NCBI GenBank assembly: GCA_002840685.1
Contig: PHBU01000003.1
Span: forward strand, 186,001-250,000
Direction: 5' to 3'
Length of the DNA: 64,000 nt
Source of the DNA: Chloroflexi bacterium HGW-Chloroflexi-6
Lineage (GTDB): Bacteria; Chloroflexota; Anaerolineae; Anaerolineales; Villigracilaceae
Below, one piece after another: positions 35,029 through 43,670 of this stretch; the stretch's first letter is position 1; each line of letters begins with the position of its first letter. The position numbers and the translations under genes were made by a program. The notes under the pieces are model-generated. The model made no database searches. It saw nothing but the letters and a program-made list of their open reading frames with translations, and was not told the DNA's origin.

Positions 35029-36714
35029 GTGAAAAGTAAAATTCTTGTTTTGTTGTCCTTGCTTATGGTAGCCAGCATGTTGTTGGCCGCCTGCGGCGCT
35101 GCGGACCCCGGCGCTGGCGCCGAAGAAGAAGTAGCGGCCGGACCTTTTGAGCCCAAGTCACTTGCGGCTGCCGATTGCGAATCGACCGGCATTATCAAGT
35201 CGGTTGTCGCCACTGACGAGCACACCGTGACCTTCACCCTGTGCCAGTCTGACCCGGCTTTCCTGTCCAAGATCGCCTTCAGCCCGTTTGCCATCTATCC
35301 TGAAGAATGGATTGAGCGCACCCTGGGTGAGGAAACCCGCACCAGCGAAGGGCTCGAAAAGCCCGTCGGCACCGGCCCCTACATGGTTTCCGAATGGAAA
35401 CGCGGCGACAGCGTCAACTTTACTGCCTTCCCCGAGTACTGGGGCGAACAGCCTATCGCCAAGACCCTGGTCCTGCGCTGGCAGCCCGAAGCTGCTGCCC
35501 GTTTGCTCGAACTGCAATCTGGCACCGTGGACGGTATCGACAATGTCGGCCCGACCGATTTCGAAGTTGTGGCGGCCGATTCGAACCTGACTTTGGTTAA
35601 GCGCCCTGCTTTGAACATCTTCTACATCGGTATGACCAATACCTTCAAGCCCTACGATGATGTTCGTGTTCGCCAGGCGATTGCCTATGGTATCGACCGC
35701 CAGCGTATCGTGGACAACTTCTACCCGGCTGGTTCCGAAACTGCTTCCCACTTCACCCCCTGCGCCATCCCGAATGCTTGCGTCGGCGATGCCTGGTATG
35801 AGTTTGATGCCGCCAAGGGCCGTGAACTGCTGGCCGAAGCTGGTTTCCCCGATGGTTTCGCGACCAAGATTTACTATCGCGATGTTGTGCGCGGTTACCT
35901 GCCCCAGGTTCCCAATGTGGCCCAGGATGTCCAGGCCCAATTGAAGGAAAACCTGAACATCGATGCTGAAATCGTTGTGATGGAATCGGGCGCGTTCATC
36001 GAAGCCGAAAGCACTGGCTCGTTGGACGGTCTGTACTTCCTCGGTTGGGGCGCGGATTACCCGCACATCACCAACTTCCTCGACTTCCACTTTGGCGCGA
36101 CCAACCCGCAGTTTGGTACCACCTTCCCGGAAATCTATGAGAACCTCGAGAAGGCTTCCAAGATCGCCGACCCCAAGGAAGCTGAACCGCTGTATGTTGC
36201 AGCCAACAATGCCATTCGCGAACTGGTCCCGATGATCGCTGTTGCTCATGGCGGTTCCGGTACCGCCTATCGCAGTGATGTGACTGTTCCGCAGGCCAGC
36301 CCGCTGACCAACGAGCAGTTTGCTGTCTCTGATCCCGGTGGCCGTGATGTGTTTGTCTTCATGCAGAATGCCGAACCCATCAGCCTGTTCTGCGCCGACG
36401 AAACCGACGGTGAATCGCTGCGCGCTTGCGACCAGGTCATGGAAGCTCTCTATGGCTACGAAGTCAATGGCACCGCGGTTGTGCCGATGCTGGCTGAAGT
36501 CTGCGCCCCGAACGAAGATCTGACCGTCTGGACCTGCACCCTGCGTAAGGGTGTCAAATTCCACGATGGAACGACCTTTGATGCCAATGATGTGGTCACA
36601 ACCTTCACCATGGGCCTGGATGTTACCTCGCCCCTGCACAAGGGCAACACCAACGTTTGGGATTACTATGGTTACCTGTGGGGCCTGATGAACGAGCCCC
36701 CCGCTACCGAGTAA
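35029..36714 (+). CDS. family 5 solute-binding lipoprotein with circularly permuted domain order
   Basis: The 561-residue lipoprotein (lipobox LAAC, Cys22) is the peptide/nickel-type binding protein of the ABC importer encoded next. Its segments are in rotated order. The mature protein begins with IIKSVVATDEHTVTFTL, which in DppA/OppA-like proteins is around residue 140. It continues through VGTGPYMVSEWKRG, DDVRVRQAIAYGIDR and the usual C-terminal domain, and only then shows the normal N-terminus: PISLFCADETDGESLR, VPMLAEV, LRKGVKFHDGTTFDANDVV. All parts seem present once. GTG start at 35029 with AAGGAGG at 35016-35022. Ligand unknown. Confidence 0.9.
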   Translation: MKSKILVLLSLLMVASMLLAACGAADPGAGAEEEVAAGPFEPKSLAAADCESTGIIKSVVATDEHTVTFTLCQSDPAFLSKIAFSPFAIYPEEWIERTLGEETRTSEGLEKPVGTGPYMVSEWKRGDSVNFTAFPEYWGEQPIAKTLVLRWQPEAAARLLELQSGTVDGIDNVGPTDFEVVAADSNLTLVKRPALNIFYIGMTNTFKPYDDVRVRQAIAYGIDRQRIVDNFYPAGSETASHFTPCAIPNACVGDAWYEFDAAKGRELLAEAGFPDGFATKIYYRDVVRGYLPQVPNVAQDVQAQLKENLNIDAEIVVMESGAFIEAESTGSLDGLYFLGWGADYPHITNFLDFHFGATNPQFGTTFPEIYENLEKASKIADPKEAEPLYVAANNAIRELVPMIAVAHGGSGTAYRSDVTVPQASPLTNEQFAVSDPGGRDVFVFMQNAEPISLFCADETDGESLRACDQVMEALYGYEVNGTAVVPMLAEVCAPNEDLTVWTCTLRKGVKFHDGTTFDANDVVTTFTMGLDVTSPLHKGNTNVWDYYGYLWGLMNEPPATE

Positions 36715-36744
36715 TTCGGTAAGCTTCACTCGCTCTGTGGTTCA

Positions 36745-36779
36745 AACACGGGATGGCGGAATGCCCGCCATCCCGTGTT
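36745..36779. repeat. intercistronic hairpin between binding protein and permease genes
   Basis: A perfect 15-bp GC-rich stem (36745-36759 with 36765-36779) and 5-base loop. On the plus strand it is followed by A residues rather than T, so it is not a plus-strand terminator; it may stabilise the upstream message so that binding protein is made in excess over permease. Confidence 0.8.
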
Positions 36780-36803
36780 AACAAAAAAAGGAGTCGCCCG
36801 CCC

Positions 36804-37886
36804 ATGATGCTGCAATATATCTTGCGCCGTTTATTGTCATCAATCCCCGTTTTGCTTGGTATTTTGTTGGTTACTTTTGTGCTGGCCCGCATGATTCCTG
36901 GCGACCCCTGTCGTGCCATGCTTGGTGAAAAGGCCACTGCCGCCACTTGCGACCGTTTCATGCGTGAAAAGGGGTTTGACAAACCCATTCACGAACAATT
37001 TTTTATTTACATGAAGGATGTTGCCAAAGGTGATTTCGGCAACTCGATCCGTTTCAGCCAGCCTGTCACGCGCATTTTGGGTGAGCGCTTGCCAACCACG
37101 GTTGAATTAAGCTTTTCAGCGTTGATTTTTAGCATGCTGGTAGGGATTCCGCTCGGGATCATTTCTGCCATACGCCACAATTCATGGGTCGATGTTGTAA
37201 CCATGGTTTGGGCCAATATCGGTGTCTCCATGCCAGTTTTCTGGCTGGGGCTGATGCTGATTTTTGTTTTTTCCCTCCTTTTGAAAGATACATTCCTGTG
37301 GCTGCCTCCCTCCGGCCGGGTCAGCGCCGGCATGGATACCAGCGCTTTTTATGTGATCTGGAACTTGAATTTGCCTGAATCGGGTCTGCTGCGCAGTATT
37401 GCCGATTTTATCGGGCGTTTGAATATTCTCAACGCGCTTCTGACCGGCAACTGGAACCTTTTGAGTGACTCAATTAAACATCTGATCCTGCCCTCGGTTG
37501 CCCTGGGAACCATTCCGATGGCCCTGATCGCCCGTATGACACGCTCCTCGATGCTCGAAGTGCTCGGGCAGGATTACGTGCGTACGGCGCGCGCCAAAGG
37601 GGTTCGATATAAACAGGTTATCATGAAGCACGCCTTCCGTAATGCGCTCCTGCCAATCATGACCGTCCTTGGCCTTTCACTTGGAACTTTGCTGGGTGGC
37701 GCTGTACTGACCGAAACCATTTTCGGGCTTTCAGGGGTTGGGCGCATCCTGTACGAAGCGATTACGGCCCGTGATTACGCCATCGTGCAAGGCTTCACGA
37801 TTGTCATTGCATTCTTTTTTGTGGTGCTCAACCTGGTTGTGGATATTTCCTATGCCTACATTGACCCGCGCATTCGCCTGAATTAA
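36804..37886 (+). CDS. peptide/nickel-type ABC permease, DppB-like
   Basis: The 360-residue permease begins MMLQYILRRLLSSIPVLLGI, has about six helices and the ABC EAA-loop region (DYVRTARAKGVRYKQVIMKH) that contacts the ATPase. An insert between helices 3 and 4 (about residues 155-220) is longer than in E. coli DppB. ATG at 36804 follows AAAAGGAG. It forms the importer with the permuted binding protein and the DppC-like gene two bases downstream. No ATPase gene follows, so ATP-binding subunits are encoded elsewhere. Confidence 0.93.
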   Translation: MMLQYILRRLLSSIPVLLGILLVTFVLARMIPGDPCRAMLGEKATAATCDRFMREKGFDKPIHEQFFIYMKDVAKGDFGNSIRFSQPVTRILGERLPTTVELSFSALIFSMLVGIPLGIISAIRHNSWVDVVTMVWANIGVSMPVFWLGLMLIFVFSLLLKDTFLWLPPSGRVSAGMDTSAFYVIWNLNLPESGLLRSIADFIGRLNILNALLTGNWNLLSDSIKHLILPSVALGTIPMALIARMTRSSMLEVLGQDYVRTARAKGVRYKQVIMKHAFRNALLPIMTVLGLSLGTLLGGAVLTETIFGLSGVGRILYEAITARDYAIVQGFTIVIAFFFVVLNLVVDISYAYIDPRIRLN

Positions 37887-37888
37887 CC

Positions 37889-38830
37889 ATGACAAATCAA
37901 ATAACCCCAACTGTGGCAAAACTGGATGCCGAGGCGATTTCGCTCGATTCCGTCAGTCTGTGGAGCATTACCTGGAAACGACTTTTCAAGCGCAAATCGT
38001 CCCTGGTAGGGATTGGCATCATCCTGGCTTTGCTTGTGATTGCTCTGACCGCTAAGTGGATTGCGCCGTATGATCCGCTGCAAGTTCTGATCGATCTTGA
38101 AGGCGTGAAAATGCGCCAGGCGCCCTGCATTCACCTGTTTGGATGCCCGCAGGGCCAGCCCCAGCATATTATGGGGATTGACGGCAACGGCCGTGACCAG
38201 TTCAGCCGCCTGCTCTTCGGAACACGCTTGAGCCTGTTCGTTGGTTTCTCAACCGTTACCTTTGCGATCATCATCGGCACCGTCCTGGGCGCGTTGGGCG
38301 GCTATTTTGGCGGTTGGATCGACAATATGATCATGCGCGTCATGGACGTCCTGCTGGCCTTCCCCTCGCTTTTGCTGGCCATCGCCATTGTGACGGTGCT
38401 CGGCCCCGGTCTGATCAACGCTCTCTTGGCGATCGGCATTGTCTCGATCCCGGCCTATGCCCGTGTGGTGCGTGCCAGCGTGCTCTCCGTGCGCGAGATG
38501 GATTATGTTTCTGCCACCCGCGCCCTGGGTGGCGGGACCTTCCAGATCCTGTTTGTCCGCATCATGCCCAACGCCCTGACCCCGCTCATCGTCCAGGGAA
38601 CGCTGGGGATTGCGACCGCCATCCTTGATGCGGCGGCCTTGTCGTTCCTGGGCCTGGGCGCGCAGCCGCCAACCCCCGAGTGGGGCGCGATGCTCGGCTC
38701 GGAGCGTAACCAGGTTTTCACCGCCCCACATCTGGTTTTCTTCCCAGGGTTTGCGATTATGCTGACAGTGCTGGCCTTCAACTTGCTCGGTGACGGTCTG
38801 CGCGATGCGCTTGACCCGCGCCTGAGATAA
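37889..38830 (+). CDS. peptide/nickel-type ABC permease, DppC-like
   Basis: The 313-residue permease has an N-terminal OppC_N region (WKRLFKRKSSLVGIGIILAL), the HIMGIDGNGRDQFSRLLFG segment characteristic of DppC/OppC, and the EAA loop (DYVSATRALGGGTFQILFV). It pairs with the DppB-like protein. Two bases separate the genes. The operon then ends in a terminator without ATPase genes, unlike the common five-gene arrangement. Confidence 0.94.
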   Translation: MTNQITPTVAKLDAEAISLDSVSLWSITWKRLFKRKSSLVGIGIILALLVIALTAKWIAPYDPLQVLIDLEGVKMRQAPCIHLFGCPQGQPQHIMGIDGNGRDQFSRLLFGTRLSLFVGFSTVTFAIIIGTVLGALGGYFGGWIDNMIMRVMDVLLAFPSLLLAIAIVTVLGPGLINALLAIGIVSIPAYARVVRASVLSVREMDYVSATRALGGGTFQILFVRIMPNALTPLIVQGTLGIATAILDAAALSFLGLGAQPPTPEWGAMLGSERNQVFTAPHLVFFPGFAIMLTVLAFNLLGDGLRDALDPRLR

Positions 38831-38846
38831 GCCTGGCAATAGCGAC

Positions 38847-38880
38847 AAAAAAACGCCGGAAGATTTTTCTGGCGTTTTTG
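38847..38880 (+). terminator. terminator after the ABC permease operon
   Basis: Stem of about 13 bp (AAAAACGCC...GGCGTTTTT) with a short loop and T-run; A/T-rich ends allow it to serve the convergent hydrolase gene too. Confidence 0.85.
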
Positions 38881-38904
38881 ATTTAATCGATGATTGTTTT
38901 TTTA

Positions 38905-39744
38905 TCAAACAGCGGTGTGTTTTTCCAGCCAGGTCTGAATATCGGCCAGTACCTGGGCGCGGCCGGGTTCGTTCATCACCTCATGATAAAACCCTTCGTA
39001 GACTTTGTGGGTTTTATCGGGTGAAGCCGATTGTTCGTACAACATCTTTGCCCCGCTCGGGTCAACCAGGCGGTCGGCGGTGCCCTGCACGATCAACAGC
39101 GGCAGGTGGATTGTGCTCACCTCGCTCGTTACGCGCTGCATCGCACCCAGCATTTCTGCCGCCAGGCGGGCGGTCACTTTGCCGTTATAAACCAGCGGGT
39201 CGTCGATATAAGCCTTGACCACCGCCGGGTCGCTTGAAACGGCAGTCGCATCCAGGGCCAGGATGCCCAGCTTGGGCGCAATCACCGAGAAAGCCTTGCC
39301 AGCCGTCATGGTCAGCGGCGAAATATCGTCAGAGATTTTAATTGCCGGGGCTGAGATGACCGCTCCGGCCAGTTCATCCTGGTGGTCGAGCAGGTAAGAG
39401 CAGCCGATCAAGCCGCCCATGCTGTGCGCAACCAGAAAAACCTGCTTGCCGGGCTGCCAAGCGCAAATCTGGTCAAAATAGATCTTCAGCGTATCGGTGA
39501 AATCGGCAAAGCGTTCGACAAAGACCCGCGTTCCCTCTGAATTTCCATGTCCGAAATGGTCAAGAGCATAAACCGCATAGCCCAACGGCACAAAATGGTT
39601 GACCAGGTTCATGTAACGCCCGCTGTGCTCTCCCAGCCCGTGCACGACCAGGAGAACCGCCTTCACTTCCCCGTCTGGCAGCCAGTTTTGCTGGAAAATC
39701 TCTGCATTGCGCGCGCCGCGAAATTTGCCCTGTTCATGTTTCAT
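38905..39744 (-). CDS. monoacylglycerol-lipase-like alpha/beta hydrolase
   Basis: The 279-residue hydrolase has LVVHGLGEHSGRY (oxyanion region), YALDHFGHGNSEG, the nucleophile elbow AHSMGG, an Asp in VQGTADRLVDP and a His in FYHEVMNEP, completing the triad. This is the Hydrolase_4 / monoacylglycerol lipase pattern; it probably cleaves monoacylglycerols or related esters in the cytoplasm. No signal peptide. A TATAAT (39780-39785, minus strand) lies 35 bases upstream. Single gene. Confidence 0.9.
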   Translation of the reverse strand: MKHEQGKFRGARNAEIFQQNWLPDGEVKAVLLVVHGLGEHSGRYMNLVNHFVPLGYAVYALDHFGHGNSEGTRVFVERFADFTDTLKIYFDQICAWQPGKQVFLVAHSMGGLIGCSYLLDHQDELAGAVISAPAIKISDDISPLTMTAGKAFSVIAPKLGILALDATAVSSDPAVVKAYIDDPLVYNGKVTARLAAEMLGAMQRVTSEVSTIHLPLLIVQGTADRLVDPSGAKMLYEQSASPDKTHKVYEGFYHEVMNEPGRAQVLADIQTWLEKHTAV

Positions 39745-39791
39745 GCTTGTCTCCTTGGTGAATTTCTGCCGATACGGATATTATACAACTT

Positions 39792-40511
39792 TCACGAAAA
39801 TAAAGCCCGATGTACCAGGCTTGCATTCTCGACCGAATGCGGATGGTCGCCGTGCAGGCAAAGCGTATCCGGGATGACCACCCGCTCACCAAATCGGATT
39901 CCCTCGCGCGCCAGGCGCAGGGCATTCTCGGCTACTTCCTGTGGATCTGTCAGCAGCGCGCCGGGCAATTTGCGGGACATTAAAGTGCCATCGGGATTGT
40001 ATCCTCGATCGGGGAAGGCTTCGCCGGCCACCCTCAGGCCGATTGCCCGCCCCGCATCGAGCAACCCGCTGCCTGCCAGCCCAACCAGGATCAGATCCAC
40101 GCTGAAGCGTTTGACCGCCCTGGCAACAGCTTCCGCCAAATCGGCATCGGTTGCGGCCTGGTTATAGAGCGCCCCGTGGGGTTTGACGTGCCGCAGTTCA
40201 ACGCCCTGGGCTTTTGCAAAAGCCGCCAGCGCTCCGATTTGATACAACACCAGCGCTTCAGCCTCCGCCGGGCCGATGCTCATCTCACGCCGGCCAAACC
40301 CTTGCAGGTCGGGCCAGCCGGGGTGCGCGCCAATCGCCACCCCGTGCTGCTTTGCCAGCCGGATGGTGGCTTGCATCACGAGCGGGTCGCCGGCGTGAAA
40401 TCCGCAGGCGATATTGGCAGATGTGATAAAGGGCATGATGGCGGCGTCATTGCCGAGGCTGTAATTGCCGAACGATTCACCTAAGTCGCAGTTCAGGTCA
40501 ATGTTTGTCAT
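39792..40511 (-). CDS. pxpA: 5-oxoprolinase subunit A
   Basis: The 239-residue LamB/YcsF protein begins MTNIDLNCDLGESFGNY and has ANIACGFHAGDP, GAHPGWPDLQGFGRR and RHVKPHGALYN, conserved in PxpA. With PxpB and PxpC it hydrolyses 5-oxoproline (pyroglutamate) to glutamate using ATP. Third gene of the pxpB-pxpC-pxpA set, 20 bases after pxpC. Full length. Confidence 0.95.
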   Translation of the reverse strand: MTNIDLNCDLGESFGNYSLGNDAAIMPFITSANIACGFHAGDPLVMQATIRLAKQHGVAIGAHPGWPDLQGFGRREMSIGPAEAEALVLYQIGALAAFAKAQGVELRHVKPHGALYNQAATDADLAEAVARAVKRFSVDLILVGLAGSGLLDAGRAIGLRVAGEAFPDRGYNPDGTLMSRKLPGALLTDPQEVAENALRLAREGIRFGERVVIPDTLCLHGDHPHSVENASLVHRALFS

Positions 40512-40531
40512 ATTTTTCAGGTTTGAGAAAG

Positions 40532-41506
40532 TTAGAATCCTGCCCAGAGATAGTCATCCTGGGTCTGGATTTGTCGGATTTGGGTTTCCAGCTCATGGAT
40601 CAACTGCCGGTAGCTGGCCTGGGCTTCTTCGACGCTGGTTTTCACGAAGCGGATCTGTCCACTGCCAGGCGGGGTTTGGGCCAGCAGCGGCTGGTCGGCG
40701 GCGATCACGGAAGCGATCTTGGGGTAGCCGCCCGTCGTGGGGCAATCGGCCTGCATGACGATCGGCTGTCCATCGGCCGGGACCTGGATGCAGCCGCGCG
40801 CCATGCCCTCTGAGATCAGCTCCCCTTTTCTTGACCGTTCCAGCGATGGCCCGTTTAAGCGAAATCCCGCCCGGTCTGATGTGGGCGAAATGCGATAAGG
40901 TGATGTAAAAAAAGTGTTGATCGACTCGGCTGTGAACCAATCCCACTGCGGGCCGGGAATGACGCGGATGATCGGATTAAGGCTGTAGCCGATCGGCGCT
41001 GAAGCCAGCTTGCGCGCCGCCAGGCCGGGCAGGAAGGCTTTGCCTGGCGAAATTGGCAACATATCACCTGCCTGGAGCGGGCGGGCGGGTTGTCCTGTCA
41101 GCGTGGCGCGCAGGGTCGTGGCGCGGGAGCCAAGCGCAGGCTGGGTCTGTATTCCGCCGTGGACGGCGAGCATGAGCCAGTTGCCCTCCCCCGCCTTTTC
41201 GAGCGAGATCGTGCTCCCGGCGCGGACATAAACCGAAGTCCACAGCGGAAGCCGCCATTTGCCCACCCATAACCCGAAACCTGTTCCGCAGGCGGCAACC
41301 AGGCAATCGTTGTGGGCGTAAAAAACAGCCGAAGTCATGCCGATCTCGACCGCGGCGGCCTCGGGCGGGTTGCTGACGAGCAGATTGGCCGCCCGGTGGG
41401 CCAGAGCGTCCATTGGCCCGCTGAGCGGGACGCCAAAAGCCTGCCAGCCGCGGCAGCCGGTATCTTGAACGGTGGTCAGCAGGGCGGGTTCGATAACTTC
41501 GAGCAT
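40532..41506 (-). CDS. pxpC: 5-oxoprolinase subunit C
   Basis: The 324-residue product is the biotin-dependent-carboxyltransferase-like AHS2/KipA family: VQDTGCRGWQAFGVPLSGPMD at the start (GvpxSGpmD), EIGMTSAVF, and DRAGFRLNGP with SEGMARGCIQVPADGQP near the end. PxpC forms the active complex with PxpB. The stop of pxpB lies 14 bases upstream of its ATG. Full length for the family. Confidence 0.94.
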   Translation of the reverse strand: MLEVIEPALLTTVQDTGCRGWQAFGVPLSGPMDALAHRAANLLVSNPPEAAAVEIGMTSAVFYAHNDCLVAACGTGFGLWVGKWRLPLWTSVYVRAGSTISLEKAGEGNWLMLAVHGGIQTQPALGSRATTLRATLTGQPARPLQAGDMLPISPGKAFLPGLAARKLASAPIGYSLNPIIRVIPGPQWDWFTAESINTFFTSPYRISPTSDRAGFRLNGPSLERSRKGELISEGMARGCIQVPADGQPIVMQADCPTTGGYPKIASVIAADQPLLAQTPPGSGQIRFVKTSVEEAQASYRQLIHELETQIRQIQTQDDYLWAGF

Positions 41507-41520
41507 GGTGTGCCCTTCGA

Positions 41521-42159
41521 CTACGCTCCGCCCTGTTCAGGGATAAAGCGCACCGTGTCTCCTGGGGCAAGCAGGAAAGGTGGTTCGCGGCGCGCGTCAT
41601 GCAGAAGCAGGGATGTGTGGCCGATCAACTGCCAGCCGCCGGGCGAATCGACCGGGTAAATGCCGGTTTGCCCGCCCGCGATTGCCACCGAACCCGCCGG
41701 AACGTAACTGCGCGGCGTTGCCAGACGCGGCGTGGACAGCGATTCGGGGAGTTTGCCCAGGTAGGGGAAGCCCGGCATGAATCCCATCATATAAACCGCA
41801 TATTCTGTCCCGCTGTGGATGCGGATCACATCCGCTACTTTCAAATGGCAGTGTTCGGCTACGAAAGCCAGGTCTGGCCCATTGTAAATGACGGGGATTT
41901 CGACCCGGCGCGGGGCGCGCAAGGCGGATTCGGCATTTGAGTTGAGCTGCGCCGCGAGCCAGTCCGTTATTTCGGCCTGATTACGCACGAGCGGGTCGTA
42001 GTGGACCACCAGCGTGGCATAGCCCGGGACGGTTTCAACCACGCCCGAAAGCGGATTCAGACTCAATTGCGCTGCCAGGGCATGCACCCGCTGGTTAATG
42101 AGCGGGTCGATGGCATCGCCAAGTTTGATCAGGATGGACGAGTCTGAAAGCGGGAACAT
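41521..42159 (-). CDS. pxpB: 5-oxoprolinase subunit B
   Basis: The 212-residue AHS1/KipI-family product shows VETVPGYATLVVHYDP, EIPVIYNGPDLAFVAEH, YMMGFMPGFPYLG and PAGSVAIAGGQTGIYP, all conserved. Its ATG shares one base with the rlmD stop (TAATG), so translation is coupled to that rRNA methyltransferase gene although the pathways are unrelated. Confidence 0.95.
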   Translation of the reverse strand: MFPLSDSSILIKLGDAIDPLINQRVHALAAQLSLNPLSGVVETVPGYATLVVHYDPLVRNQAEITDWLAAQLNSNAESALRAPRRVEIPVIYNGPDLAFVAEHCHLKVADVIRIHSGTEYAVYMMGFMPGFPYLGKLPESLSTPRLATPRSYVPAGSVAIAGGQTGIYPVDSPGGWQLIGHTSLLLHDARREPPFLLAPGDTVRFIPEQGGA

Positions 42160-43403
42160 TAACTTTCGAAGATACTGATGCTTTCGATGTGATAGGTCTG
42201 GGGGAACAAATCGAAGGGTGTGACCTGTTTCAGCCGGTAGCCGCCAGCGATCAGGCGGGCTGCATCACGCGCCAGGGTGGCCGGGTCGCAGGAAACGTAG
42301 GCAATGGTTTCAGGGCGGATTTGGATCAGGGCATCGATGACAGCCCTGTCCAGCCCGGCGCGCGGTGGGTCGAGGATAACGATCTCGGCGTATTCTTTGA
42401 GTTCAGGCAAGACTTCTTCAGCGAAGGCTTCGTACAGATCAACATTCTCGAATTCATCGAGATTAACACCGAAATCTTCGCAGGATGATGGCGCAAGCTC
42501 GATGCCGATCACTTTTTTGACTCTCGGCGCGAAGAAGGCGCTGAACAGGCCAACTCCACAGTAGACATCGAGCAGGGTTGTTTTTTGCGAAACGGGCAAG
42601 ACCGCCAGCAGGTGTTCGACCATTTTGGCGGCCATGACCGTATTGACCTGGAAAAACGAGGCGGCCGAAACTTTGAAGGGTTTGCCAAGCACTTCGATAA
42701 CGATGTAATCGTCCCCTGCCATGATGATCGCGTCATCTTCGACCAGATGAACAACCGAGATGTCGCTTTCGAGTTCCATTTCGGGCGTTTCGACCTGGTC
42801 CGACTCGAGGATCAGCATTAACTCATCCCCGGCGCGCAGCGAGACGCGCTCGAGGGGCGCACCCGGCTCAAATTCGAGAGTCGGCCACAGTTCGTTGAGC
42901 GCGGCTTCGGGCAGGTGGCATTCGCTGATCGGCAGCACGCTCAGGGTAGAGTCGGGCTGTGCGGGGTCGGCCACAGCCGAGATAAACCCCAGTTTCGCGT
43001 TCTCGTCCAGATGAAATTGGATGTTGTTACGATAGTTCCACTCCAGCGGCGAGGCGACGATCTGCTTGACCGGCGGGTTGGCGATTTTGCCGATCCGGCT
43101 CAGTTGGTCGCGCAGGATCTCGGTTTTGGCGGTGAGTTGGTCAGCGTAGGCCAGGTGCTGGTAATGGCATCCACCGCAACGCGTATAGTGGATGCATTTG
43201 GGCGCGATGCGTTCGGGCGAGGCTTTGACAACTTCAAGCAGTTCGGCGCGCGAAAAATTTTTCCGTTCTTCAATGATGCGGGCGCGCACGATTTCACCGG
43301 ATAGGGCAAAAGGCACAAAGACAGCCTTGCCGTTGTAGCGCCCGATGGCTTCGCCGCCATAGGTCTGGGTGGTCAGGGTGAGTTGGATCGGTTTTTCAGT
43401 CAT
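42159..43403 (-). CDS. rlmD: 23S rRNA (uracil-C5) methyltransferase, RlmD/TrmA family
   Basis: The 414-residue enzyme has an N-terminal TRAM-like part, iron-sulfur cysteines (CIHYTRCGGC), a SAM site (LLDVYCGVGLFSAFF), ILDPPRAGLD and the catalytic Cys in AYVSCDPATLARD. Family members methylate C5 of U1939 or U747 in 23S rRNA, or U54 of tRNA; RlmD is the best guess but RlmC/TrmA-type specificity cannot be excluded. First gene of the operon with pxpBCA. Confidence 0.88.
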   Translation of the reverse strand: MTEKPIQLTLTTQTYGGEAIGRYNGKAVFVPFALSGEIVRARIIEERKNFSRAELLEVVKASPERIAPKCIHYTRCGGCHYQHLAYADQLTAKTEILRDQLSRIGKIANPPVKQIVASPLEWNYRNNIQFHLDENAKLGFISAVADPAQPDSTLSVLPISECHLPEAALNELWPTLEFEPGAPLERVSLRAGDELMLILESDQVETPEMELESDISVVHLVEDDAIIMAGDDYIVIEVLGKPFKVSAASFFQVNTVMAAKMVEHLLAVLPVSQKTTLLDVYCGVGLFSAFFAPRVKKVIGIELAPSSCEDFGVNLDEFENVDLYEAFAEEVLPELKEYAEIVILDPPRAGLDRAVIDALIQIRPETIAYVSCDPATLARDAARLIAGGYRLKQVTPFDLFPQTYHIESISIFES

Positions 43404-43417
43404 TTTAGGGTCTTTTT

Positions 43418-43497
43418 AACGTCAAGTCGCCAAGCGTACCAGGTGCGCCAGGGTTTTGTTTTTTGGCGTCCACGATACTACTTGGCGACTTGACGTT
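43418..43497. repeat. 80-bp element with perfect 17-bp terminal inverted repeats
   Basis: Arms 43418-43434 and 43481-43497 (AACGTCAAGTCGCCAAG and complement) are perfect and flank 46 bases. It lies between the start of rlmD and the stop of the small membrane protein gene, both minus strand. No T-run directly follows on the minus strand. Could be a small non-autonomous element, an RNA hairpin or an operator. Confidence 0.7.
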
Positions 43498-43511
43498 TTG
43501 CAGTGATGCTT

Positions 43512-43661
43512 TTAGCGCAGGAAGAACGAAAGCGTAACCAGGATGACGAAAAACGTGCCAGCCAGGATGCCGATGCGCTTGAGGTCTTTTCGGACCGGGC
43601 CGTAGTCGGGGTTGAATTCTGCGGTGGTGGTGCTTTTGAAGGTGGTGCTTTTCTTTGCCAT
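43512..43661 (-). CDS. 49-residue single-pass membrane protein
   Basis: A short frame reads MAKKSTTFKSTTTAEFNPDY then GPVRKDLKRIGILAGTFFVI and ends LVTLSFFLR. It has a polar Thr-rich start, a basic stretch (RKDLKR) and one C-terminal membrane helix. AGGAG lies five bases before its ATG, nine bases after the sortase stop, so it is probably co-transcribed with the sortase. Similar short proteins occur in Chloroflexota; function unknown. An overlapping frame on the same strand (43478-43699) lacks these features. Confidence 0.8.
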   Translation of the reverse strand: MAKKSTTFKSTTTAEFNPDYGPVRKDLKRIGILAGTFFVILVTLSFFLR

Positions 43662-43670
43662 TTCTTGCTC

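Noticed and set aside
35158..36729. 523-codon open frame on the minus strand
   Set aside because: Antisense to the binding-protein gene, which has a signal peptide, ribosome site and family motifs. The minus frame has none.
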